Below, piece by piece: positions 1 to 9,243 of a DNA stretch of 28,119 nt (positions are counted from its first letter, which is position 1; each line of letters begins with the position of its first letter). The notes under the pieces were generated by a model that worked only from the letters and a program-made list of their open reading frames with translations, did no database searches and was not told the DNA's origin. Location: positions 1 to 28,119 of the forward strand of contig CANQHB010000004.1 of assembly GCA_947623755.1 (NCBI GenBank). Direction: 5' to 3'. A program made the translations under genes and the position numbers. Origin of the DNA: an uncultured Bacilli bacterium. Its GTDB lineage: Bacteria; Bacillota_I; Bacilli_A; RF39; UBA660.

Positions 1-1
1 A

Positions 2-328
2 ATTGAAAAAAGAGAAGATAATTCTAATACTTCTAGTAATAGCGTTATTGGCCAATCCCTTAAAGCTGGGGAAAAAGTTGAGCCCGGTTCTACTATTACT
101 TTATATATTCCCGATACTATTGCTTATTATCCTGATTTTACCAATGGTAAGTATACAATTTCTGATATTGAAAGTTTTGCTAACAGCTATAATTTAGATT
201 TTAAAGTTGAATATGTTACTACCAATGAATATGCTCCTGGAACTATTTATTATCAACCTCGTTCTGAGGGCTATCGCATTGTTGCCGGTCAAAGTTTCAC
301 CATCAAAATTGCTCAAGCAAGCTCGTAA
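2..328 (+). CDS. prkC: PASTA-domain Ser/Thr protein kinase (PrkC/PknB type), C-terminal fragment
   Basis: The open frame enters from the left edge and ends at TAA 326-328; its start lies outside the window. The visible ~108 residues begin with a Ser/Asn-rich linker, then the end of one PASTA repeat (VIGQSLKAGEKVEPGSTITL) and a second, looser PASTA-like repeat ending in YRIVAGQSFTIKIAQ. PASTA repeats form the extracellular, muropeptide-sensing part of PrkC-type kinases and also occur in class B penicillin-binding proteins. The kinase and membrane segment are not visible, so PrkC is inferred from repeat style and from the bare C-terminus without a transpeptidase. The frame with an ATG at position 3 is a shadow of this one. 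Confidence 0.72.
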   Translation: MEKREDNSNTSSNSVIGQSLKAGEKVEPGSTITLYIPDTIAYYPDFTNGKYTISDIESFANSYNLDFKVEYVTTNEYAPGTIYYQPRSEGYRIVAGQSFTIKIAQASS

Positions 329-364
329 AAAATCCTATTATATCTTTTTTCCTTAAAATTTTTT

Positions 365-373
365 TGATATAAT
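365..373 (+). promoter_or_regulatory. Extended -10 promoter of dnaE
   Basis: A perfect extended -10 element (TG, one base, TATAAT at 368-373) sits 20 bases before the dnaE start. No good -35 hexamer is seen at the expected distance. Transcription would begin near 380, just before the Shine-Dalgarno GGGGTGA. Confidence 0.6.
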
Positions 374-393
374 TTATATAGTGGGGTGATATT

Positions 394-3291
394 ATGTTAA
401 TACCTTTAAAAATAACGTCAGAATACACTTTATTAAAAAGTAGTATTACCATTGATAAACTAGTTACCTTTTTAAAAGACCATAATATTACCGCTTGTGC
501 TTTAGTTGATGAAAACCTCTATGGTTGTATGGAGTTTTATCATAAAATGAAAAGTAATAATTTAAAACCTATTATTGGTCTTGAAATATTACTAGAAAAC
601 AATAAAATTTATCTTTATGCCCAAAATTATGAAGGCTATAAAAATTTATTAAAAATTCATACTTTAAAAGAATTAAAAACTTTAAGTAGGGATACTATAA
701 CTCCTTATTTAGCTAACCTAAAAATAGTTTTACCTTTTAACTCTTATGATTTATTAGCGACTTTTAACGAAGCTTATTTAGGTTATAGCAATGATAACGA
801 GAAATTTGAAGCTTTATTAAAAACCACTAAAGTTGTCTATGTTAAAAATATAAATGCTTTAACTAAAGAAGATACCGAAGTTTTAGCTTATTTAGAAGCT
901 ATTGAACGGGGTATTTTATTAAAAGAAATTACTACGGATTATACTAATTGCTATTTAACTCTTAATTTAAAAGATGAGGATATTAAAAGCACTAATGACT
1001 TTATCCAAGATATTTCTTTAGAATTACCTAGTAGTGGTAATTATATTCCTAAATATAATAATTTAGCTAATTCTTATGAATTTTTACAAAATTTAGCCCA
1101 TAAAGGCTTAACTAAAAGACTAAAGGGTAATGTTCTTCCTAATTATTTAGAACGCCTAAATTATGAGTTAGAGGTTATTCATAAAATGGGTTTTGTTGAT
1201 TACTTCTTAATAGTTTATGATTATGTTTTATATGCCAAAAAAAATAATATATTAGTTGGTCCTGGAAGAGGAAGTGCTGCTGGTTCTTTAGTTAGCTATT
1301 CCATTGGGATAACGGATGTCGACCCGATAAAATATAATTTATTATTTGAAAGATTTTTAAATCCCGAACGAATAACTATGCCCGATATTGATATTGACTT
1401 TGAATATACCAAAAGGGGATTAGTAATCGACTATGTTCGAGAAAAATATGGCGAATTTAACGTTGCTCCGATTATGACTTTTGGAACGTTAGGTTCTAAA
1501 CAAGTAGTAAGAGATTTAGGCCGAGTTTTAGATATTCCTCTAACTACTATTGACCGCTTTGTTAAACTAATTGACGCTAAAATAGATTTGCAAGAAAATC
1601 TTAACAAAGAACATTTAAAAGATTTTTTAAAGAATTATCAAGAATTACAAAATCTTTATAGCATTGCTTTAAAAATCGAAGGCTTAAAACGTCATATTTC
1701 TACGCATGCCGCCGGTGTTGTAATATCTAGTGTTAAATTAGATGAAGTAATCCCAATTATTAGTAGTAATAATATCATTATGACTGGAATAACTATGGAA
1801 TATTTAGAAAATCTAGGCCTCTTAAAAATGGATTTTCTAGCTTTACGAAACTTAACTATCATTGCTAATGTCTTAGATTTAATCAAAGAAAATACGGGAA
1901 AAATATTAGATTTAAACCGCATTAACCTAAATGATTCTCAAGTTTTTAAATTATTTTGCGAGGCTGACACTGAGGGTGTCTTTCAATATGAAAGTAGTGG
2001 AATGAAAAACTTAATGCAAAAATTAAAACCGTCTTCTTTTTCTGATTTAATTGCCGCGGTCGCTTTATTCCGTCCTGGACCTATGCAAAATATCGATATG
2101 TTTATACGTCGTAAATATGGTCGGGAAAAAATTAATTATTTACACCCTGATTTAGAACCTATTTTAAAAGAAACCTATGGTGTTATCGTATATCAAGAAC
2201 AAGTTATGCAAATATTAGTTAAAATTGGGGGTTATAGTTTTGCGGAAGCCGATAATATTCGTCGGGCTATGTCCAAGAAAAAAGAAAGTGTTATGTTAGA
2301 AGATAAAAAGCACTTCTTAGATAATGCGCTTGCTCGTGGTTATAGTAAAAATATTGCAGAAGCTATTTACGACTTAATCTTAAAGTTTGCTAACTATGGT
2401 TTTAATAAAGCCCATTCTGTTTCTTATGCTCTAATTGGTTACCAGATGGCTTATTTAAAAATTAAATTTCCTATCTATTTTATAACTAATTTACTTAATA
2501 TGAGTATTGGTAGTGAAATTAAAACCAAAGAATATATTGATGAAGCCAAGAAAAAAGGACTTAAAATTTTAAAACCAGATATTAATGAAAGTACTAATAA
2601 TTATCTTATTAAAAATGAGAGTCTAATGCTTCCCTTAAGTAGTGTTAAAAACCTCGGTGGCGCGGCGACAGAAGCTATTCTTGAAGAACGAAATACCAAT
2701 GGGCCTTATCTTTCTTATTTAGATTTTATTGCTAGGACTTATGGTAAAAGTGTCAATAAAAAGACGATTATATCTTTAATTGACGCGGGTATCTTAGACA
2801 GTTTTAATTTAACTAAAAAAACCATGACCGAAAATCTCGATATTGCCCTAAACTATGCCAATTTAGTGATGGATTTAGATTCTTCTTTTGTTGCTAAGCC
2901 TAGTATTGTCGATTATGAAGAATATGAAGAAGAAGAACTTCGTCTTAAAGAATATAATTCTTATGGCTTTTATCTTAAAAATCATCCTACTAGCAAATAT
3001 ATTGATAAAAGTATTATTAAATTAGTAAACGCTCCTAATTATTTTGATAAACATATTAAATGTGTTGTTTTAGTTGATAAAATAAAATCTGTTAAAACTA
3101 AAAAAGGGGATAATATGGCCTTTATTACGGCCAGCGATGATACTGGTTCTTTAGATTTTGTCGTTTTTCCCAAAGCTTACTATATGTTAAGCGACTTAAA
3201 CGTTGGTAATATCATTAGTGTTCAAGGAAAAGTCACGAAAAGATTTGATAGTTACCAAATAAATATTGATTTTTTAACTGAAATAAATTAA
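394..3291 (+). CDS. dnaE: DNA polymerase III subunit alpha, DnaE type
   Basis: C-family replicative polymerase of 965 residues. In Firmicutes with PolC, DnaE extends RNA primers before hand-off. Order seen: PHP-like domain (about 1-230), palm and fingers, then a C-terminal OB fold (about 885-965, from KCVVLVDKIKSVKTKKG). The catalytic palm motif MPDIDIDF is at 329-336 (Asp331, Asp333), and the third carboxylate is Asp551 in FSDLIAAVALFRPGP. The PHP metal site looks lost: the usual HxH is KIT (KITSEYTLL) and the usual TDH is VDE, so no PHP nuclease activity is expected. It is somewhat shorter than typical DnaE (about 1,000-1,150). ATG 394 is preceded by GGGGTGA. polC follows after about 35 bases, so the two are probably co-transcribed. 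Confidence 0.95.
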   Translation: MLIPLKITSEYTLLKSSITIDKLVTFLKDHNITACALVDENLYGCMEFYHKMKSNNLKPIIGLEILLENNKIYLYAQNYEGYKNLLKIHTLKELKTLSRDTITPYLANLKIVLPFNSYDLLATFNEAYLGYSNDNEKFEALLKTTKVVYVKNINALTKEDTEVLAYLEAIERGILLKEITTDYTNCYLTLNLKDEDIKSTNDFIQDISLELPSSGNYIPKYNNLANSYEFLQNLAHKGLTKRLKGNVLPNYLERLNYELEVIHKMGFVDYFLIVYDYVLYAKKNNILVGPGRGSAAGSLVSYSIGITDVDPIKYNLLFERFLNPERITMPDIDIDFEYTKRGLVIDYVREKYGEFNVAPIMTFGTLGSKQVVRDLGRVLDIPLTTIDRFVKLIDAKIDLQENLNKEHLKDFLKNYQELQNLYSIALKIEGLKRHISTHAAGVVISSVKLDEVIPIISSNNIIMTGITMEYLENLGLLKMDFLALRNLTIIANVLDLIKENTGKILDLNRINLNDSQVFKLFCEADTEGVFQYESSGMKNLMQKLKPSSFSDLIAAVALFRPGPMQNIDMFIRRKYGREKINYLHPDLEPILKETYGVIVYQEQVMQILVKIGGYSFAEADNIRRAMSKKKESVMLEDKKHFLDNALARGYSKNIAEAIYDLILKFANYGFNKAHSVSYALIGYQMAYLKIKFPIYFITNLLNMSIGSEIKTKEYIDEAKKKGLKILKPDINESTNNYLIKNESLMLPLSSVKNLGGAATEAILEERNTNGPYLSYLDFIARTYGKSVNKKTIISLIDAGILDSFNLTKKTMTENLDIALNYANLVMDLDSSFVAKPSIVDYEEYEEEELRLKEYNSYGFYLKNHPTSKYIDKSIIKLVNAPNYFDKHIKCVVLVDKIKSVKTKKGDNMAFITASDDTGSLDFVVFPKAYYMLSDLNVGNIISVQGKVTKRFDSYQINIDFLTEIN

Positions 3292-3326
3292 TATAAAAAA
3301 TACATGAAGTAAAGGTGGTATATATA

Positions 3327-6300
3327 ATGCATGATATTAAAACATTTTTAAAAAGTATAAATTTCTCTGATTCTGAAGAATTATTAAATGAAGTTCAAAT
3401 AACCAAAGTTATTTTAAATAAAAAAAATGCTAGTTTTAATGTATTCTTAACTTCTAATAAAGTTCTACCATTTGATTTAGTTGATACTCTAATAAATGGT
3501 GAATATAAAATAAATGATACTTATAACTGTAATATTAATATTACTTATGATAATGTTCCAATCTCTGATTTAACAGAATATTTAAGTAAAATCATTGAAA
3601 AATTAGTAATTGCCAAACCTTCTTTAATTAGTTTATCAGAAAATCCTCCCCTAATTGATGATGATATCATTATCTTTGAAGTTATAAGTGAAACCGAGGA
3701 AGAAACTATCAAAAAAGAAGAAAATAATATTCGCAAAATGTTAGCCAGTTATGGTCTAAAAGATTATTTTATTACGACTAAAATTAATGAAGAACTTAAA
3801 AAGAATATTGAAGAAGAACTTGATAATGTTCATAAACCAGCCGATTTTATTCCTGAAATTATTGAGTATAAACCTGGCGAAGTTATTATTGGTAAAAATA
3901 TTAGTAAGGAGCCCGTTCCTATTGGTAGTATTACTAATGTCGGAAGAAATATCACTATTGAAGGTTACATAGAATCTATCTCTTATTTAGAAAGAGAAAA
4001 TATTAATATCTTAACTTTAACTATATGTGACAATGAAAAAAGCCTGATGGCTAAAATCTTTGAAAAAGATAAAGACAAATATTTAGCCTTAAAAAAAGTA
4101 ATTACAGAAGAAAATTGGTACCGCCTAAATGGTAATGTTGATTTTGATTCTTATTCTAAATGTTTAGCCTTAAGCGTTCGTAATTTAGAAGCGATTGAAA
4201 ATCGTGAAATTATTATTAGCACGAGTACTGACCCTAATATTATCATGGGTGAACACCAAGAGGGCGAGCTTACTATCATTGATAATATTACTGGCCCTAT
4301 GGAAAATATAATTGTAGAAGCCTATGTTTTTGGTGATGAACTTTTAGAAAAAGAAAACATTAATATTATGACTTTAAAAATTAGTGATAATACCAATAGT
4401 ATGTTAGCTAAAATTTTCAAAAAAAATAAAAAAGAATTTGGTTTAATAAAATCAGCTTTAAAAGACGCGACTAAAAAGAAAAGATGGTTCCGTTTTCATG
4501 GTAATGTAGAATTTGATAATTATTCTCACGAAAATGTTTTTCAAATTTTGAATCTCGAAAAAATTGCTGCCAAAGAAGAAAAAATTGTTGATGACGCCGA
4601 AGAAAAAAGAGTTGAATTACATACCCATACAATGATGAGTATGATGGATGGTGTAATTGAAGCTAAATCCTTAATTAATTATGCGCTAAGTCTTGGTCAC
4701 AAAGCTATTGCCGTGACTGATCATAACGCTTTACAATCTTATCCTGATTTATTTCATGCCGTGACTGATTATAATGCTGATAAAACCGGGGGTGATAGAT
4801 TTAAAGTTATATATGGAACAGAATTAAATTTTGTTAAAGATGACATTGATTTTATTCATAATTTACGAGAGTACGAACTATTAAATCAAGAATTTGTAGT
4901 TTTTGATACTGAAACCACTGGCTTTTATGTCGGTAGTGACCAAATGATTGAAATAGGGGCCGTTAAAATTAAACATGGCGAAATAACTGACCGCTTTGAT
5001 GAATTTATTGACCCTCATCGTCCGTTACCTCAAAAAATTACTGATTTAACTTGCATAACTGATGAAATGCTAGCTGGCCATGATGATGAAGCAAATGTTA
5101 CCCGCCGTTTTTTAGAGTGGACTGGCGATTTACCTATGGTTGCCCATAATGCTAAATTCGATATTGGCTTTATTAGTGCAGCTTGCAGTAAATATAATCT
5201 TGGTGAATTTACTAATACCGTCTTAGATACAATGAGCATGGCCCGAATGCTTCATCCCGAATGGCCTAATCATAAACTAACCACTTTAGCTCGTCGTTAT
5301 AAAGTTGAATGGGACGAAGACGCTCATCACCGGGCTGATTACGACGCCGAAGGTACTGCCATCGCTTTCCATAAAATGTGCGAAGAATTGGATTCCCGAA
5401 ATATTGAAACCACCACCAAATTATTTAATTCTGTTGACATAAATGAATTAATCAAGTTTTCATTTCCTTACCACTTATGTTGTTTAGTAAAAAATAAAAC
5501 TGGTCTTAAAAACTTATTTAAAATAATCAGTTATGCCAACACCACTTATTTATTCCGTAATAGTGAACCTAAACTTCCGCGTGGTGAATTAAAAAAATTA
5601 CGGGAAGGCTTACTTATCGGAAGTGGCTGTGTTAATGGAGAAATATTTGAAGACGCTAAGACAAAAGATGATGAAGAATTAGCTAATATCATGCAATTTT
5701 ATGATTATATAGAGGTTCAACCTATAAGTGCCATGACTCATCTTTTACAATTAGAAAGTAGTGGTTTTAAAACTCGTCATGACCTCGAAGAGCATCTTAA
5801 AAAAATCATTCGAGTTGCTAAAGACGCTGGTAAAATTGTCGTTGCGACCTCTGATGCCCACTATCTAAAACCATCCGATAAAATCTATCGTGATATCATT
5901 ATTGCTCAAAAAACTAATGGCAAGCTTCATCCTTTAAATAAAAGGGGAGTAACCCAGCCCGATATGCATATTAGAACTACTAAAGAAATGCTTGAAGAAT
6001 TTTCTTTTCTTGACCCCGATTTAGCTTATGAAATAGTTGTCACTAATACTAATAAAATTGCTGATATGATTGAAGAAGTAGAAGTAATTATTCAAACCGG
6101 TGGGGTGCCATTCTCACCTAGGATTGATAATTCCGTCGAAACTGTAACCGACTTAGTTTATACGAAGGCTGCCGACTGGTATGGCGACCCTTTACCTTTA
6201 AATATTGAAGAACGAATATCTAAAGAATTATATGGTGACGCTCTCTTAGACAGTATTAAAGCTAAGTTAACTCGCGAAGAAAATTTACAAGATGATGAAC

Positions 6301-8342
6301 TTACCACCAAATCTTTTGCTCTTTTACACGAAACTATTTTAAAAGGTTTTGAATCTGTAAAAGAACTGGTAAAATCTGAATTAATCATCAAACTAAATAA
6401 TGAACATACTGCTAAAATAAAAGAATTAGAAACTAAGTTGGAAGAGTCCCCAGAAAATAAAGAAGAATTAGAGCAAGAATTAAAAACCTTAAAAGAAACC
6501 GACCCTCTTACCGATATCGATAAAAAAGTTAAGAAGACTTTAGGAGGCATTATTGGTGGTGGTTTTGACGTTATTTATTTAATTGCTCAAAAGCTTGTTA
6601 AAAAAAGTAATGATGATGGCTTCCTAGTTGGTTCTCGAGGTTCCGTAGGTTCTAGCTTTGTTGCGACGATGATGGGAATTACCGAAGTTAATTCTTTACC
6701 ACCTCATTATCGTTGCAAAAACTGTAAACATAGTATATTTGAAGATGAAAATGGCCAAGCCTTAGGTGCTACCTATAAAAGTGGTTTTGACTTACCGGAT
6801 TTTGCTTGTCCGAAATGTGGCACTATGATGACTAAAGATGGTCAAGACATGCCATTTGCTACTTTCTTAGGTTTTAATGCCGATAAAGTTCCCGATATAG
6901 ACTTAAACTTTTCCGATTTAAACCAAGCCGCCGCCCATGAATACACTAAAGTATTATTTGGCGTTGATAATGTTTACCGTGCTGGTACAATTGGTACGGT
7001 CGCTGATAAAACTGCTTGTGGTTTTGTTAGAGGCTACGCTGAACAAAAGGGGATAATTATTAATAATTGTGAAGTAGAACGTTTAGCTATTGGCTGTACG
7101 GGCGTTAAAAGAACAACTGGTCAACACCCTGGTGGCATTGTTGTTATTCCGGGTTACATGGATGTCTTTGATTTTACTCCATTCCAATATCCTGCTGAAG
7201 ATATCGACGCTGCCTGGCGAACAACCCATTTTGATTACCATGCTATCGACCAAGACGTCTTAAAATTAGATATCTTAGGGCATACCGACCCAACTCAACT
7301 TCGCATGATACAAGATATTTCGGGTATTGACGTTACAACAGTTCCTCTAGATGATAAAGAAACTATGAAAATTTTTCTATCACCTGAACCTTTAGGCGTA
7401 ACTAAAGAGCAAATCATGAATGAAACCGGTACGCTCGGTGTTCCCGAATTTGGAACTCCCTTTACCATCGGTATGCTAGTCGACACTAAACCGAAAACTT
7501 TTGCCGAACTTATTAAAATATCTGGTTTATCACATGGCACCGATGTGTGGTTAGGTAATGCTCAAGAATTAATTAAAAATCAAGTTGTGCCATTTAGTGA
7601 CGTTATCGGTTGTCGTGATGATATTATGGTATATTTAATGTATAAAGGTATGGAACCTATAAAAGCCTTTAAAATTATGGAATTTGTTCGAAAAGGTAAA
7701 GCTTCTAAAGACCCTGAAACTTGGGCTAAACATAAAGCTGATATGGAAAAAGCGGGAATCGAATCTTGGTTCATTGATTCTTGTGGCAAGATTAAATACA
7801 TGTTCCCTAAAGCCCATGCGGCCGCCTACGTTATGAGTGCTTTTAGAATTGCGTACTTTAAAGTTCATTATCCTGGTGTTTATTACGCTACCTATTTTTC
7901 TACGCGTTTTGATGATTTTGACTTAGAAACAATGGTTAAAGGCTATGACGCTATTAAAGCCAAAATGAATGAAATTATAAATAAAGGTTTTAGTGCTACT
8001 AATAAAGAAACTAGTGTTTTAGAAACTTTAAAATTAAGTCTCGAAGCAACGGCTCGCGGTTTTAAATTTGGCAATATTGATATTGAAAAAAGCGATGGTA
8101 AAAACTTTATCTTAGCTGAAGATGGTCAAACTTTAATTTGTCCTTTCCGTACTTTAGATGGTCTTGGCGATTCTGTTGCCACTAAAATCATTGAAGAACG
8201 CAATATTAAACCATTTTATAGTATTGAAGATTTTCAAATGCGGGGTCATGTCAATGGCACTACCGTCGATAAGTTGCGGACTTTAGGCGTATTTGGAAGT
8301 TTACCTGAGACTAGTCAATTAAGTTTATTTGATTTTGCTTAA
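3327..8342 (+). CDS. polC: DNA polymerase III PolC (Gram-positive type, 3'-5' exonuclease containing)
   Basis: Main replicative polymerase, 1,671 residues against about 1,440 in Bacillus. Two tandem OB domains (about 206-297 and 325-412), then PHP with intact HTH (His432, His434) and VTDH. An inserted DEDDh exonuclease follows (Asp527/Glu529; Asp612; His668/Asp673). A lysine/glutamate-rich insert of ~100 residues lies at about 967-1072. The palm follows with VGSRGSVGSSF, a four-cysteine zinc site (Cys1130, 1133, 1161, 1164) and VPDIDLNF (Asp1190, Asp1192). A GTG at 3315 could extend the frame four codons, but it lies inside the Shine-Dalgarno AAAGGTGG, so ATG 3327 is preferred. The second OB and the insert account for most of the extra length. 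Confidence 0.96.
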   Translation: MHDIKTFLKSINFSDSEELLNEVQITKVILNKKNASFNVFLTSNKVLPFDLVDTLINGEYKINDTYNCNINITYDNVPISDLTEYLSKIIEKLVIAKPSLISLSENPPLIDDDIIIFEVISETEEETIKKEENNIRKMLASYGLKDYFITTKINEELKKNIEEELDNVHKPADFIPEIIEYKPGEVIIGKNISKEPVPIGSITNVGRNITIEGYIESISYLERENINILTLTICDNEKSLMAKIFEKDKDKYLALKKVITEENWYRLNGNVDFDSYSKCLALSVRNLEAIENREIIISTSTDPNIIMGEHQEGELTIIDNITGPMENIIVEAYVFGDELLEKENINIMTLKISDNTNSMLAKIFKKNKKEFGLIKSALKDATKKKRWFRFHGNVEFDNYSHENVFQILNLEKIAAKEEKIVDDAEEKRVELHTHTMMSMMDGVIEAKSLINYALSLGHKAIAVTDHNALQSYPDLFHAVTDYNADKTGGDRFKVIYGTELNFVKDDIDFIHNLREYELLNQEFVVFDTETTGFYVGSDQMIEIGAVKIKHGEITDRFDEFIDPHRPLPQKITDLTCITDEMLAGHDDEANVTRRFLEWTGDLPMVAHNAKFDIGFISAACSKYNLGEFTNTVLDTMSMARMLHPEWPNHKLTTLARRYKVEWDEDAHHRADYDAEGTAIAFHKMCEELDSRNIETTTKLFNSVDINELIKFSFPYHLCCLVKNKTGLKNLFKIISYANTTYLFRNSEPKLPRGELKKLREGLLIGSGCVNGEIFEDAKTKDDEELANIMQFYDYIEVQPISAMTHLLQLESSGFKTRHDLEEHLKKIIRVAKDAGKIVVATSDAHYLKPSDKIYRDIIIAQKTNGKLHPLNKRGVTQPDMHIRTTKEMLEEFSFLDPDLAYEIVVTNTNKIADMIEEVEVIIQTGGVPFSPRIDNSVETVTDLVYTKAADWYGDPLPLNIEERISKELYGDALLDSIKAKLTREENLQDDELTTKSFALLHETILKGFESVKELVKSELIIKLNNEHTAKIKELETKLEESPENKEELEQELKTLKETDPLTDIDKKVKKTLGGIIGGGFDVIYLIAQKLVKKSNDDGFLVGSRGSVGSSFVATMMGITEVNSLPPHYRCKNCKHSIFEDENGQALGATYKSGFDLPDFACPKCGTMMTKDGQDMPFATFLGFNADKVPDIDLNFSDLNQAAAHEYTKVLFGVDNVYRAGTIGTVADKTACGFVRGYAEQKGIIINNCEVERLAIGCTGVKRTTGQHPGGIVVIPGYMDVFDFTPFQYPAEDIDAAWRTTHFDYHAIDQDVLKLDILGHTDPTQLRMIQDISGIDVTTVPLDDKETMKIFLSPEPLGVTKEQIMNETGTLGVPEFGTPFTIGMLVDTKPKTFAELIKISGLSHGTDVWLGNAQELIKNQVVPFSDVIGCRDDIMVYLMYKGMEPIKAFKIMEFVRKGKASKDPETWAKHKADMEKAGIESWFIDSCGKIKYMFPKAHAAAYVMSAFRIAYFKVHYPGVYYATYFSTRFDDFDLETMVKGYDAIKAKMNEIINKGFSATNKETSVLETLKLSLEATARGFKFGNIDIEKSDGKNFILAEDGQTLICPFRTLDGLGDSVATKIIEERNIKPFYSIEDFQMRGHVNGTTVDKLRTLGVFGSLPETSQLSLFDFA

Positions 8343-8373
8343 AAAAAGGGGCTTATTATTAAGTCCTTTTTTA
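8341..8373 (+). terminator. Rho-independent terminator after polC
   Basis: An A-rich left arm with GGGGCTTA and a right arm TAAGTCC form an imperfect stem around a TTAT loop, followed by six T. The hairpin starts in the polC stop codon. Confidence 0.7.
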
Positions 8374-8404
8374 AATTTCAAAAAAATCAAAAACTTTTCT
8401 TTAA

Positions 8405-8438
8405 AGCGACAAATATTTTAAGTTTTATCATTTATAAT
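8405..8438 (+). promoter_or_regulatory. Putative spoIIGA promoter, possible degenerate Spo0A box
   Basis: TATAAT at 8433-8438 lies 16 bases before the spoIIGA start. AGCGACA at 8405-8411 matches 5 of 7 bases of the 0A-box complement TTCGACA, near where a -35 would be. In Bacillus the spoIIG operon is activated by Spo0A at such boxes; here the match is weak and this is inference. Confidence 0.4.
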
Positions 8439-8454
8439 TTAAAAGGTGATAAAA

Positions 8455-9243
8455 ATGGTAATTTACCTCGACTTATTATTTTTTATAAATTTCCTTTTTG
8501 ATTTCTTTCTTCTTCTAACTGTTAATCTAGCTTTAAAAAGATACACTAAAATCTATCGTTTAGTACTCGCTTCCTTCTTTGGGGAAATTACCTTAATTAG
8601 TCTTTTTTATCCTCTAAGTAGTGTTCTTTTAACTATTCTAAAACTCTTTTTAGGTCTTTTCATGGTTTTAATAGCCTTTGGTTACCAAAATATTTTATAT
8701 ACCTTTTATAATCTTCTTTATTTATATATGACTAGCATTATTCTTGGTGGTTTTATTTATTACTTAAAAACCGAATTTCATATCAACAATAACCTTTATT
8801 ATAAAGGCATCTCTTTAAGTTATCTTTTCCTTTTATGTCTTGCTCCCATCATTTTCTTTATTTTTTTAAAAAGTTTAAAAGCCCTCCAAAAAATAAAAAA
8901 TTATTATTATAAAGTAACTATTGTCATTAATAATAATTATACGCTTACCACCACCGGTTTTTTAGATACTGGTAATAAATTAAAAGACCCCATAACTAAT
9001 AAACCCATTATTCTTTTAAATAAAAAACTTCTAAAAGAAAATATTCATATTAGAAGTCCTATGTTAGTACCCATCGATACCGTTAATTCCCATAGTTTAA
9101 TAACTTGCTTTAAACCCCAAAAAATTTATCTTAATACGCGGGAATTAAAAAATTATTTAGTTGGCTTAAGTGAAAAAAGCTTTAAACTAAATGGTGTCGG
9201 CTGTCTTTTAAATTATCAAATATTGGAGGAAATAAATGATTAA
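8455..9243 (+). CDS. spoIIGA: Sporulation sigma-E factor-processing peptidase SpoIIGA
   Basis: Membrane-embedded aspartic protease that removes the pro-sequence of sigma-E in the mother cell after signalling from the forespore. The protein has 262 residues. About five hydrophobic segments fill the first ~150 residues, followed by a soluble domain with the family's catalytic signature FLDTGNKLKDPIT (Asp171). Length and layout fit SpoIIGA. A GTG at 8446 extends the frame three codons but lies in the Shine-Dalgarno AAAGGTGA; ATG 8455 is the likely start. The last 8 bases overlap sigE, the classic spoIIG operon arrangement. Confidence 0.93.
   Translation: MVIYLDLLFFINFLFDFFLLLTVNLALKRYTKIYRLVLASFFGEITLISLFYPLSSVLLTILKLFLGLFMVLIAFGYQNILYTFYNLLYLYMTSIILGGFIYYLKTEFHINNNLYYKGISLSYLFLLCLAPIIFFIFLKSLKALQKIKNYYYKVTIVINNNYTLTTTGFLDTGNKLKDPITNKPIILLNKKLLKENIHIRSPMLVPIDTVNSHSLITCFKPQKIYLNTRELKNYLVGLSEKSFKLNGVGCLLNYQILEEIND

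Noticed and set aside
3..197. Hydrophobic 64-aa frame at the left edge
   Set aside because: It is out of frame with the clear PASTA-repeat coding sequence covering the same bases.
6158..6550. 130-codon minus-strand frame inside polC
   Set aside because: Antisense shadow in a strongly coding region; no ribosome site or recognisable protein.
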